The translations under genes and the position numbers were made by a program. This document shows, one piece after another, positions 1 to 6,107 of a DNA stretch of 6,527 nucleotides. The DNA is from Flavipsychrobacter stenotrophus (lineage in GTDB: Bacteria > Bacteroidota > Bacteroidia > Chitinophagales > Chitinophagaceae), in assembly GCA_947372365.1 (NCBI GenBank), contig CANBTK010000116.1:1-6527 (forward strand), given 5' to 3'. The notes beneath the pieces were generated by a model. The model saw nothing but the letters and a program-made list of their open reading frames with translations. It was not told where the DNA came from and made no database searches. The stretch's first letter is position 1; each line of letters begins with the position of its first letter.

Positions 1-450
1 GTGGTGGGGCTGAGGTATTTTAATGTGTTTGGCCCAAGGCAAGACCCTAACGGGCCTTATGCTGCTGTAATACCCCTGTTTGTGAGCGGTATACTGAATA
101 GCCAGCCTGTTTACATAAATGGCGATGGCATACAGACCCGCGATTTTACTTTCGTTGAAAATGCTGTGCAGGCAAATATAAAAGGGATGCTGTGTGAAAA
201 CCCTGAAGCTTTTGGCAAAGCCTATAATGTGGCTGTTGGGGCTAATTTCTCGGTTAACTTTCTCTACGAGTCTATAAGGGAAATACTAGGGGCAGCCCAT
301 GAGCCTACTTACAGGGAACCCCGTGCCGGTGATATACACGACAGCCTGGCAAACATAGGCAGGGCGCAGCAACTGCTGGGCTATGAGCCTACAAGGCAGT
401 TTCTGGATGGGTTAAAGATAACTGTTGACTTTTTTAAGGGGAAAGGGTAG
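1..450 (+). CDS. NAD-dependent nucleotide-sugar epimerase, C-terminal part (WbpP/TviC-like), 5' truncated by window
   Basis: This is the C-terminal 149 residues of an extended short-chain dehydrogenase/reductase that acts on a UDP-sugar, most likely a UDP-GlcNAc/UDP-Gal(NAc) 4-epimerase feeding surface polysaccharide synthesis in the cytoplasm. The reading frame is open from base 1, and its first residues (LRYFNVFGPRQDP) are the mid-protein motif that follows the catalytic YxxxK region in this family. The GTG at base 1 is therefore an internal valine codon, not a start. The further motifs YAAVIPLF, INGDG..TRDFTFVENAVQANI, YNVAVG and the tail AGDIHDSLANI...LLGYEP are characteristic of WbpP/TviC-type enzymes. 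Family members are usually about 320-350 residues, so more than half of the protein, including the NAD-binding GxxGxxG and the catalytic Tyr/Lys, lies outside. Substrate specificity cannot be fixed from this part. The gene converges with the minus-strand kelch lipoprotein gene. Confidence 0.93.
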   Translation: MVGLRYFNVFGPRQDPNGPYAAVIPLFVSGILNSQPVYINGDGIQTRDFTFVENAVQANIKGMLCENPEAFGKAYNVAVGANFSVNFLYESIREILGAAHEPTYREPRAGDIHDSLANIGRAQQLLGYEPTRQFLDGLKITVDFFKGKG

Positions 451-499
451 CAGCCCTGCGTTCAGGCTAATACAGAAGCCATTTATTGGAAGAGTTTTA

Positions 500-538
500 A
501 CGCGAAGCACGCAGAGTGGGCGCAAAGAAGGCGCTAAG
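500..538. repeat. Degenerate short tandem repeat of the CGCAAAG intergenic type
   Basis: Downstream of the epimerase stop, four imperfect units follow each other: aCGCGAAG (500-507), cACGCAGAG (508-516), tGGGCGCAAAG (517-527) and aAGGCGCTAAG (528-538). They are preceded by TTTTAA. The units are 8-11 bp and share a CGCnAAG-like core. From memory, similar 'TTAAC.GCAAAG.ACGCAAAG' strings are scattered in intergenic regions of many Bacteroidota genomes; this was not searched. Two further GCGGTTTT copies, 11 bp apart, follow at 544-551 and 555-562. No coding potential is evident here. Confidence 0.5.
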
Positions 539-603
539 CCAATGCGGTTTTGTGGCGGTTTTTGAGTTGCCACTGCAATAAAAGTAACTATGTATTTAAT
601 TGA

Positions 604-642
604 AAAAGGGTAATGAAACTGCGAAAGTTGCATTACCCTTTT
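604..642. terminator. Bidirectional intrinsic terminator between convergent genes
   Basis: A perfect 12-bp inverted repeat pairs AAAAGGGTAATG (604-615) with CATTACCCTTTT (631-642). Inside it, after one A-G mismatch, AACT (617-620) pairs with AGTT (626-629), leaving a five-base GCGAA loop. On the plus strand the stem runs into TTTTAATATTTT. On the minus strand it runs into a T-rich stretch beginning TTTTTCAATTAAA. It sits 22 nt past the kelch gene stop and about 150 nt past the epimerase stop. It can serve both genes and is clearly the primary terminator of the kelch gene. Confidence 0.88.
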
Positions 643-664
643 AATATTTTGGAAAGCCCTGGTG

Positions 665-1969
665 TTACCTCCTGCCTGTGAATGTACAAGCAGATGTGCC
701 GAGCGATGAAGATGATACTGTGGTGATGGTAATCACATCGCCATTGAGCGAGCCGGAACCGGTCACAGAATAGTTCCTGCCGCACCTGTCTACAACGTTG
801 TGCGTACCTATGCTGAAGGCTTCCTTGCCTATGTTGGTGCTGCTTACAGTGCCAGTAAGGTTTACATCTATCTGGCATGAATCTTTACCCACTGAATAAG
901 CCATGATAACAGTATAGTTGTTAGTGCCTGCGCTTATGGTAAAGTGCGCTGAGTTAGAAGGTGGCGTAAATTCATACCAATACGTGTACAGGCTGCTGGT
1001 CCCGTTACTGCCCATGCCTACATAGCCTTTGTTGTGCGCTACGCCATACATAGGGCTTGCATTAAACCTGCCAGGGTAGTCGCCCTGCTTGCTCCATTTA
1101 TTAAGCGGTGGGTTGTAGTAATAAAAATCTTCGAATGCTGTGGTGCCTAAATAGCTGCCAAGGCCGCAATAGCCCAGGTTGTGCACTGCAAATGATGCGC
1201 CTCCCTGCCTTGGGTGGCCGGGAAAGCCTGCTACCCTTGTCCATACGTTGGCTGATGAGTCGAAGCAGAAGGTTGCAGTATCTTCCGTGCCATTCTGCGA
1301 GCCGCAGGAGATGTAGCCACGCTTGTTGATGCTGAATGAGAAAGGAGATACAACACTGCGTGGCACGTCAGGGCGCTGAATCCACTGGTCGTTGCCGGGG
1401 TAGTAAGCATAAAAATCGGTTAACTCGGCACCGCCTGTATCTATGCCGCCGCCTACGTAGGCAATACCGCGGTCTACGAATGAAAATGCTTTTATACGAG
1501 GCTTGCCGGGGAAGGCAGCTTTGGGGTTCCAGGTGTTGGTTGATGGGTCGTACTGCCACAAGTCATTCTTGTAGAAGCCAGAATCGGCGCCACAAACCAT
1601 ATAGCCACGGTCGTCAATGCCAAAGCCGGTAGCGTAAGAACGGAACCTAAGCACGCCGGGTATGTTAGCCTGTTGGCTCCACGCATTGGTTGCAGGGTTA
1701 TAGTTCCAGAAGTCGGTATTTGCAAGGCCTCCGCCTACGTAAATAGTGCTGTCGTATGCATTTACTGAGAAAGAAAATGCGCCCTTCCTGCCATTGGCAT
1801 AAATAGGCGCTTTCGCTGTCCAGCCGCCAAGGCCTTCACCGCAACTGGTGGTGCCGTTCCATACGCCTATGTATTGCGATGTTGCGGAAGTATCAACGGG
1901 CTTAGAGCATGAAGCTACATAAAGTGAAGCTACAAATAGGGCACCCAATGCTAAACGTAATTTACCCAT
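665..1969 (-). CDS. Kelch-repeat lipoprotein with the propeller inserted in a small beta-rich domain
   Basis: This is a predicted secreted lipoprotein of 434 residues, counted from the ATG at 1969. An upstream in-frame ATG at 1987 would add six residues. The later start gives a compact signal peptide, MGKLRLALG...LYVASC, with lipobox VASC and the lipidated cysteine at residue 21. Residues about 48-339 form six kelch-like blades. Each has a Tyr/Gly-rich strand (YVGGG, YVGGG, YVGMG and variants) and a Trp near its end. The six Trp lie at 50, 97, 147, 196, 243 and 292, spaced 47-50 residues. The first Trp strand stands alone and blade six lacks one, so blade six is probably closed by the N-terminal strand. 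A segment before the propeller (YIGVWNGTTSCG, about 33-44) and the tail (341-434, HFTISAG...TSACTFTG) look like two parts of one domain; cysteines 43, 365, 396 and 428 fall in it. Its function is unknown; surface binding is an inference. It is monocistronic, with its own promoter and terminator. Confidence 0.85.
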   Translation of the reverse strand: MGKLRLALGALFVASLYVASCSKPVDTSATSQYIGVWNGTTSCGEGLGGWTAKAPIYANGRKGAFSFSVNAYDSTIYVGGGLANTDFWNYNPATNAWSQQANIPGVLRFRSYATGFGIDDRGYMVCGADSGFYKNDLWQYDPSTNTWNPKAAFPGKPRIKAFSFVDRGIAYVGGGIDTGGAELTDFYAYYPGNDQWIQRPDVPRSVVSPFSFSINKRGYISCGSQNGTEDTATFCFDSSANVWTRVAGFPGHPRQGGASFAVHNLGYCGLGSYLGTTAFEDFYYYNPPLNKWSKQGDYPGRFNASPMYGVAHNKGYVGMGSNGTSSLYTYWYEFTPPSNSAHFTISAGTNNYTVIMAYSVGKDSCQIDVNLTGTVSSTNIGKEAFSIGTHNVVDRCGRNYSVTGSGSLNGDVITITTVSSSSLGTSACTFTGRR

Positions 1970-2055
1970 GGTATTGAAGTGTAACATAATTTACTTTTTT
2001 AAGGCTATCCCCTCGCTATGCAACCCATTGGCAAACGGTTCATTTTGCCCGGGAA

Positions 2056-2073
2056 ACAGGCAGGGAAGCCTGT
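2056..2073 (-). other. Stem-loop near the 5' end of the kelch mRNA
   Basis: ACAGGC (2056-2061) and GCCTGT (2068-2073) form a 6-bp stem with a six-base loop. It lies just downstream of the predicted transcription start of the minus-strand kelch gene, so it would sit near the 5' end of the untranslated leader, about 90-100 nt before the start codon. It could protect the mRNA end. A chance hairpin of this size is also possible. Confidence 0.3.
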
Positions 2074-2083
2074 AATTTGAACT

Positions 2084-2114
2084 CAAATATATTAACGCGT
2101 TAATTGGTTTTCAA
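2084..2114 (-). promoter_or_regulatory. Bacteroidota-type promoter for the kelch lipoprotein gene
   Basis: Read on the minus strand, TTG (2114-2112), a 20-nt spacer and TATATTTG (2091-2084) match the Bacteroidota primary sigma consensus of a -33 TTTG/TTG element and a -7 TAnnTTTG element at the expected 19-21 nt spacing. The predicted start of transcription is a few bases past 2084, leaving a leader of roughly 90-110 nt. The gene has no purine-rich Shine-Dalgarno sequence before its ATG, which is usual in this phylum. Confidence 0.65.
2091..2104. promoter_or_regulatory. Perfect 14-bp palindrome in the promoter spacer (candidate operator)
   Basis: ATTAACGCGTTAAT is its own reverse complement over all 14 bases. 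It starts at the outer base of the -7 element and fills most of the spacer towards the -33 element of the kelch promoter. A dimeric repressor bound here would block RNA polymerase. The symmetry and position are seen directly; the operator role is inference, and no regulator gene is present in the window. Confidence 0.45.
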
Positions 2115-2352
2115 CCCGCAAATCATATTTTTAAATTATAACTATTTTAAAGCCCGGTTTTTCATAAGCCCGTTGCTGCCAAAATAATACTAAAGTGCAT
2201 AAAGATAGCTATTTTCTTAATGATATAAAGCGGGCGCTGATAAAATAAATTGGCTGGCTAAACAATTGCTTTTGTGGCATGTAAGCCTAAAGTTTGTTCA
2301 AATTTTAACTTTTATATTGTGGGTAAAAAAACCGAACCCTCTATCCTTTTAT

Positions 2353-2360
2353 TATATTTG
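2353..2360 (+). promoter_or_regulatory. -7 promoter element upstream of gldF
   Basis: TATATTTG matches TAnnTTTG exactly and is identical to the -7 element of the divergent kelch promoter. It ends 20 nt before the gldF ATG, so the leader would be only about 12-16 nt. The best -33 candidate, ATTG at 2326-2329, is 23 nt away, slightly longer than the usual spacing, so only the -7 element is well supported. Confidence 0.5.
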
Positions 2361-2380
2361 CCGTCCCTGAACCAAATTGG

Positions 2381-3130
2381 ATGCGTAGTATTTTTATTAA
2401 AGAGGTTAATTCGTTTTTCAGTTCCATAGTAGGCTATGTTGCGCTGCTGGTGTTCCTGGTGGCATGTGGGCTGTTTCTTTGGGTAATACCTGATTACAGC
2501 ATATTGGGTTATGGTTTTGCGGCTATGGACCGTTTTTTTGAAATTGCCCCATGGCTGCTGTTGCTGCTTGTGCCAGCGGTAACCATGCGTTCGTTTTCCG
2601 ATGAATTTCGTTCCGGCACCATAGAGTGGCTATCTACCAAGCCGCTTACCAGCCTCGAAATTATTTTAGGCAAGTATTTTGCAACGCTGGCCCTTATCGG
2701 CTTTGCGCTGCTGCCTACCCTTATTTACGTTTACACGATTGCCAACCTTGCCCTGCCAGATAATACACCCGATGCCGGCGCTATCATAGGCTCGTACATC
2801 GGGCTCATCTTCCTTGCCGCTACATTTTCGGCAGTAGGGGTGTTTTGTTCGTCGCTTACGGGCAACCAGGTAGTGGGTTTCCTTATTTCACTTTTATCGT
2901 GCTACCTGTTGTACACTGGCTTTGAGCACCTGAGCAAGCTGCCTGAACTGTCGGCGGGCATAGATTATTATTTAAGCATGATAGGCATGGAGTTCCACTA
3001 TACCTCCATCAGCCGGGGGCTTATTGATTCCAGGGACGTTATTTATTTTTTATCAGTTATAATATTATTTATAGCTCTTACCCGCTTTTCGCTGAGCAAC
3101 CGTACAAGGGACATTGCAAGGCAGGCGTAG
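2381..3130 (+). CDS. gldF: Gliding motility-associated ABC transporter permease GldF
   Basis: GldF is the membrane-spanning permease that, with GldG and the ATPase GldA, forms an ABC-type complex associated with gliding in Flavobacterium; the transported substrate is not established. The 249-residue protein matches the usual family length. Hydrophobic segments lie at about 15-36, 54-69, 100-121, 134-157, 163-180 and 218-236, giving six helices. The diagnostic stretch APWLLLLLVPAVTMRSFSDE (57-76) followed by GTIEWLSTKPLT (79-90) is the ABC-2-type permease signature seen in GldF, and EFHYTSISRGLIDSRDVIYF (204-223) matches the conserved C-terminal part. The ATG at 2381 begins the conserved N-terminus directly, with a -7 promoter element just upstream. 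The gene ends 10 nt before the ATG of gldG, which indicates co-transcription. No gldA lies in the window. Confidence 0.93.
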   Translation: MRSIFIKEVNSFFSSIVGYVALLVFLVACGLFLWVIPDYSILGYGFAAMDRFFEIAPWLLLLLVPAVTMRSFSDEFRSGTIEWLSTKPLTSLEIILGKYFATLALIGFALLPTLIYVYTIANLALPDNTPDAGAIIGSYIGLIFLAATFSAVGVFCSSLTGNQVVGFLISLLSCYLLYTGFEHLSKLPELSAGIDYYLSMIGMEFHYTSISRGLIDSRDVIYFLSVIILFIALTRFSLSNRTRDIARQA

Positions 3131-3140
3131 AACCAGTTTT

Positions 3141-4856
3141 ATGGCTATAAAAACCAAAGGGAAAAATAACAGGCGCAAACAGGCAACCTTCAGTATCATA
3201 ATGATGTTACTGATATTGGTATGCCTCAATATACTTGCTTCCTATATCCATGCAGGCATTGACCTGACCAAAGAAAAGAGGTTCACACTTTCGGCATCTA
3301 CCCGCAAAATGCTGCGCCACCTTGAAGAGCCGGTAGTGATAGATGTATACCTGAAAGGGAAATTCCCCGCCGACCTGCAGCGTATGCAGGAGGCAGTGAG
3401 GGAGCAACTATCAGCATTTAAAGATGTGGCCGGGAACAAAATCATTTACCGCTTTATAGACCCGCTGGAAGGCAAAAACGATGCCGAGCAAAAGCAGATA
3501 GCACACGACCTGCAGCAGAAGGGCATCAACCTGATGTCTTTGCCTACTAAAGAGGAAGAAGGTTTCTCTCTGAAAGTGTACTTCCCTTATGCCCTTATCC
3601 ACTACAATAACAAGGAACTTCCTGTGGCATTGCTGGAAAGCCCTCCGGGCAAAAACAGGTCGGAGCAGATTACAACAGCCAATGCTTTGCTGGAGTATAA
3701 GTTTGCCAGCGCCATAAACCAGCTGGGCAAAGCTAATAAAGCCCGCATAGGTTACCTGGTGGGCAATAACCAGGAAAAGGGCATCCGTTGTTTTGATATG
3801 CTGGCAACGCTATCATCCTATTATGCGCTCGATTCCATAGACCTTAACCACACCATACACATATCTAATGCATACGATGCTATCATCATCAACCAGCCAA
3901 CTATTCCTTTTAGCGAGCCGGCGAAGCTGAAGATAGACCAGTACATAATGCGCGGTGGGCATGTGCTATGGGCAATTAACCCTATTAATGCCACTATGGA
4001 CAGTTTTGGCAAATCGCAAAAGATGATGGCCATGGAATATGGCCTGAACCTGGATGATATGCTGTTTAAGTACGGTGTGCGCATTAATAATGACCTGATA
4101 GAAGATTTGCAGAATGTACAGATACCCATAGTTAACCAATCTGGCAAGCAGGAATACCATGACTGGGTTTATTTCCCCCGCCTTAACCCTACGTCAACGC
4201 ACCCGATAGTGCGCAACATGGACTTTATTGTCGGCGGGTTTACCAGTAGTATGGATACCATACTCACCGGCGGCATTAAAAAAGAGATACTGCTTTCGTC
4301 ATCTAAATACAGCCGCACATCGGCCAGCCCGGTAATACTGAGCCTGAATAAGCTTTACTATCCCGGCCATGCTGAAAATTATAACAAGCCATACCGTACT
4401 GTAGCCGTTTTAATGGAAGGGCAGTTCCATTCCCTTTACCAGAACAGGCTGGCGCCAGAGTACCTGATGAGGCTCGATTCCCTGAACGAGCGTTTCATGC
4501 CTGCTTGTAAAACCAGTACCAGCATGATTGTTACTTCTGTTGGCAATGTGTTTATGAACGATTTCAGTACCCGCGAGGGGCCATTGCCGCTGGGCTACTA
4601 TAAATTCACTAATGAGTATTTTGCCAATAAGAGTTTCCTGATGAATTGCCTTGAATACCTCACCGACCATTCCGGTATACTGGAGGCAAGGGCTAAAGAC
4701 GTAAAAATGAGGCTTTTAGACAAGGGCAGGGTTAAAGACGAGCTTACGCAGTGGCAATGGATCAATGTTGCTTTGCCTATAGTGCTGGTACTTTGCTTTG
4801 CATCGGCTTTCCTTTTCTTCAGGAAACGCAAGTATGAAGCTAAGGCTGTTAAGTAA
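3141..4856 (+). CDS. gldG: Gliding motility-associated ABC transporter auxiliary/substrate-binding protein GldG
   Basis: GldG is the partner of the GldF permease: a large extracytoplasmic protein of the ABC transporter auxiliary family (ABC_transp_aux), held in the inner membrane at both ends. The ATG at 3141 gives 571 residues. A TTG at 3114 would add nine residues and overlap gldF but is less likely. After a basic start (KTKGKNNRRK), a membrane segment spans about 17-37. It is followed by the typical KRFTLSASTRKMLRHLEEPVVIDVYLKG block (46-73). The long periplasmic part includes ARIGYLVGNN (201-210), a thioredoxin- or GATase-like region with RGGHVLWAINP (271-281), and the membrane-proximal RLLDKGRVK (524-532). 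A second membrane segment lies at about 541-560, ending in the basic RKRKYEAK. Length and order fit full-length GldG, with no frameshift. What it binds is unknown. Confidence 0.92.
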   Translation: MAIKTKGKNNRRKQATFSIIMMLLILVCLNILASYIHAGIDLTKEKRFTLSASTRKMLRHLEEPVVIDVYLKGKFPADLQRMQEAVREQLSAFKDVAGNKIIYRFIDPLEGKNDAEQKQIAHDLQQKGINLMSLPTKEEEGFSLKVYFPYALIHYNNKELPVALLESPPGKNRSEQITTANALLEYKFASAINQLGKANKARIGYLVGNNQEKGIRCFDMLATLSSYYALDSIDLNHTIHISNAYDAIIINQPTIPFSEPAKLKIDQYIMRGGHVLWAINPINATMDSFGKSQKMMAMEYGLNLDDMLFKYGVRINNDLIEDLQNVQIPIVNQSGKQEYHDWVYFPRLNPTSTHPIVRNMDFIVGGFTSSMDTILTGGIKKEILLSSSKYSRTSASPVILSLNKLYYPGHAENYNKPYRTVAVLMEGQFHSLYQNRLAPEYLMRLDSLNERFMPACKTSTSMIVTSVGNVFMNDFSTREGPLPLGYYKFTNEYFANKSFLMNCLEYLTDHSGILEARAKDVKMRLLDKGRVKDELTQWQWINVALPIVLVLCFASAFLFFRKRKYEAKAVK

Positions 4857-4876
4857 CCTTTGTACAAGCCGGGTGC

Positions 4877-4919
4877 TTAGCGGGGTTTTTATTGATAAGT
4901 AGTTTTGTTGTTCCGCTAA
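4877..4919 (+). repeat. Inverted repeat in the gldG to DUF4340 gap
   Basis: TTAGCGG (4877-4883) and CCGCTAA (4913-4919) are perfect 7-bp inverted repeats separated by 29 nt, in the 82-nt gap between gldG and the next gene. The stem could extend inward with G-U pairs in RNA. No T-run follows it, so it is not a standard terminator. It could be an RNA processing or stability element, or a protein-binding site around the -7-like motif that it encloses. Confidence 0.35.
4900..4907 (+). promoter_or_regulatory. Possible internal -7 element before the DUF4340-like gene
   Basis: TAGTTTTG fits TAnnTTTG and lies 31 nt before the ATG at 4939. No TTG is found at the right distance upstream (only TTAG at 4877-4880), so a complete promoter is not supported. 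It is listed because the gap of 82 nt is wider than the gldF-gldG gap and could allow partly separate expression. Confidence 0.25.
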
Positions 4920-4938
4920 TTTCTATAACCGATTTCCC

Positions 4939-6009
4939 ATGAATAAAGCATTAGTTTACCTCGCCATACTGGCTACACTAGGTTTCGGGATCTATTTTTT
5001 CATTTTCAGGGTTAACGACAACCCGTTTGGTGCCAGCGAGGCAGGGTTTACTATAAAAGATACTGCATCGGTAGGCAAGGTTTACATTGTGGCTAATGAT
5101 GGCGAAGGTATAACCATTGAGCGAAGGGCTGGTGGTTGGTCGCTTAACGGCAAATACAAAGCCTTGCCCAGCATGGTTGATTTGATACTGGGTACGCTGG
5201 CCACACAGTCGGCACTATCGCCGGTTACAAAGAACGCTTACACTAATGCAGTAAAACTGTTATCAACCGATGCTATAAAAGTTGAGGTATATAAAAAGGA
5301 CGGCGGTAAAATATGTACTTTTTATGTTGGCGGGGCATCGGTTAACGGCATGGGCGCCAATATGCTTATGGAGCATGCCCAAACGCCCTATGTAGTGCAG
5401 ATAGCCGGCTTTAACGGCGACCTCACCCCAAGGTATTCTACAAGGATAAAGGATTGGAGGGACAGGACGGTTTTTGACGTGCCTGCTGAGGCTATAAAGA
5501 GCATATCGGTGCAATACCTTGATAAGATGATTAACTCGTTTGTGCTGGCGCGCGATAACAAGGGTTACACTATTAAAGGCGACCCGGCAATAACTGAAAA
5601 TATGGGCCCGCTGAATACGAACAGGGCGAATTTCTACATGAATTACTTCGCCAACGTAAACTGCGAAGGGTATATGAATGGGCTGGACGGTATGGATACT
5701 GTGATACAGAAGGCGGTAAAACGCTGCACTATAGACCTGGAAACAGTAAATGGCCCCGTGCAGCACGCTGACATTTACTGGCTGCCCATCAACAAGCGCA
5801 GTAAGAACAAACAGACTGCTAACCCTGACGTTCCGGATGATTACGACTCTGACAGGATGTATGCCATCATTAACGGCAACAAAGACACTGTGCTGATACA
5901 AACCAATACCTTCAGGAAAATACTAAGGGGGGCATTTGAGTTCTTCCAGAAGGATGAAGTACGCCAGCAGCATGTGGAAACACCCCGCAATGTGATAATG
6001 CGCAGGTAA
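4939..6009 (+). CDS. DUF4340-like membrane-anchored periplasmic protein, GldFG partner
   Basis: This protein of 356 residues has one N-terminal membrane segment (about 4-23, LVYLAILATLGFGIYFFIF) followed by a soluble, probably periplasmic, body. The body begins with FTIKDTASVGKVYIV, a segment with GEGITIERRAGGWSLNGKYKA (56-75), then VEVYKKDGGKICTFYVGGAS (115-134), and the pair YSTRIKDWRDRTVFDVPAEAIKSISVQY (166-193). This alternation of 'variable X linked to Y, residual W..N' strands is the pattern of DUF4340 proteins, which in many phyla are encoded beside GldG-like ABC auxiliary proteins. The family name is from motif recall and position, not a search. The gene lies 82 nt after gldG in the same direction and precedes the terminators, so it probably works in the same ABC-type complex. 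The region 285-305 (KRSKNKQTANPDVPDDYDSD) is charged and probably a flexible loop. The molecular role is unknown. Confidence 0.75.
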   Translation: MNKALVYLAILATLGFGIYFFIFRVNDNPFGASEAGFTIKDTASVGKVYIVANDGEGITIERRAGGWSLNGKYKALPSMVDLILGTLATQSALSPVTKNAYTNAVKLLSTDAIKVEVYKKDGGKICTFYVGGASVNGMGANMLMEHAQTPYVVQIAGFNGDLTPRYSTRIKDWRDRTVFDVPAEAIKSISVQYLDKMINSFVLARDNKGYTIKGDPAITENMGPLNTNRANFYMNYFANVNCEGYMNGLDGMDTVIQKAVKRCTIDLETVNGPVQHADIYWLPINKRSKNKQTANPDVPDDYDSDRMYAIINGNKDTVLIQTNTFRKILRGAFEFFQKDEVRQQHVETPRNVIMRR

Positions 6010-6028
6010 TTGTGTGTAGCAGGCGTGA

Positions 6029-6068
6029 TGTTGCGCGCAAAAGAAGCAACAACGTAATTTATTTTTTT
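6029..6068 (+). terminator. Weak first hairpin with T-rich tail after the DUF4340-like gene
   Basis: TGTTGC (6029-6034) pairs with GCAACA (6046-6051) over an 11-nt loop, and a T-rich stretch (TAATTTATTTTTTT) follows from 6055. It begins 20 nt after the stop codon. The stem is short and the T-run is a few bases away, so termination here would be partial; a stronger hairpin follows at once. Confidence 0.35.
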
Positions 6069-6107
6069 AGGGCTGGACATGAGTAATGGCCAGCCCTTTT
6101 TTATTTT
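6069..6107 (+). terminator. Intrinsic terminator of the gldFG-DUF4340 unit
   Basis: AGGGCTGG (6069-6076) pairs perfectly with CCAGCCCT (6090-6097). After an A-G mismatch, CAT (6078-6080) can pair with ATG (6086-6088). The stem leads straight into TTTTTTATTTTG. On the minus strand the stem is followed by A residues, so it works in the plus direction only. It closes the gldF-gldG-DUF4340 transcription unit 60 nt after the last stop codon. Confidence 0.85.

Larger units (their letters stand above)
1988..2380. other. Divergent intergenic region between kelch lipoprotein gene and gldF
   Basis: This 393-nt AT-rich region separates two divergent genes. It holds a leftward promoter with a palindrome in its spacer (2084-2114), a small stem-loop near the 5' end of the kelch transcript (2056-2073) and a rightward -7 element close to gldF (2353-2360). 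The stretch 2115-2320 shows no reading frame with recognisable protein content, no tRNA-like fold and no strong hairpin with a T-tract. It may simply be spacer or upstream regulatory DNA. Confidence 0.6.

Noticed and set aside
1..3. GTG at the first base as a start codon of the epimerase
   Set aside because: The encoded residues begin in the middle of a conserved epimerase motif, so the true start lies upstream of the window.
551..574. Hairpin GTGGC/GCCAC (552-556 and 569-573) as a terminator of the epimerase gene
   Set aside because: No T-tract follows on either strand; the hairpin at 604-642 is far stronger.
412..633. 73-codon open frame on the minus strand between epimerase and kelch genes
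   Set aside because: It runs across the end of the epimerase gene, the tandem repeat and half of the terminator, and has no protein-like features.
2281..2300. TAAAGTTTG at 2288-2296 as a second gldF -7 element
   Set aside because: The spacing inside the motif is one base too long for TAnnTTTG, and no -33 element lies at the right distance.
3114..3140. TTG at 3114 as the start of gldG
   Set aside because: It would overlap gldF and add nine residues with no family support. The ATG at 3141 gives the expected basic N-terminus and a 10-nt gap.
3821..4147. 108-codon open frame on the minus strand within gldG
   Set aside because: It is antisense to the conserved GldG body and has no recognisable family features.
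5263..5901. 212-codon open frame on the minus strand inside the DUF4340-like gene
   Set aside because: It lies wholly opposite a well-supported gene, and its product shows no domain features. It is an antisense shadow.
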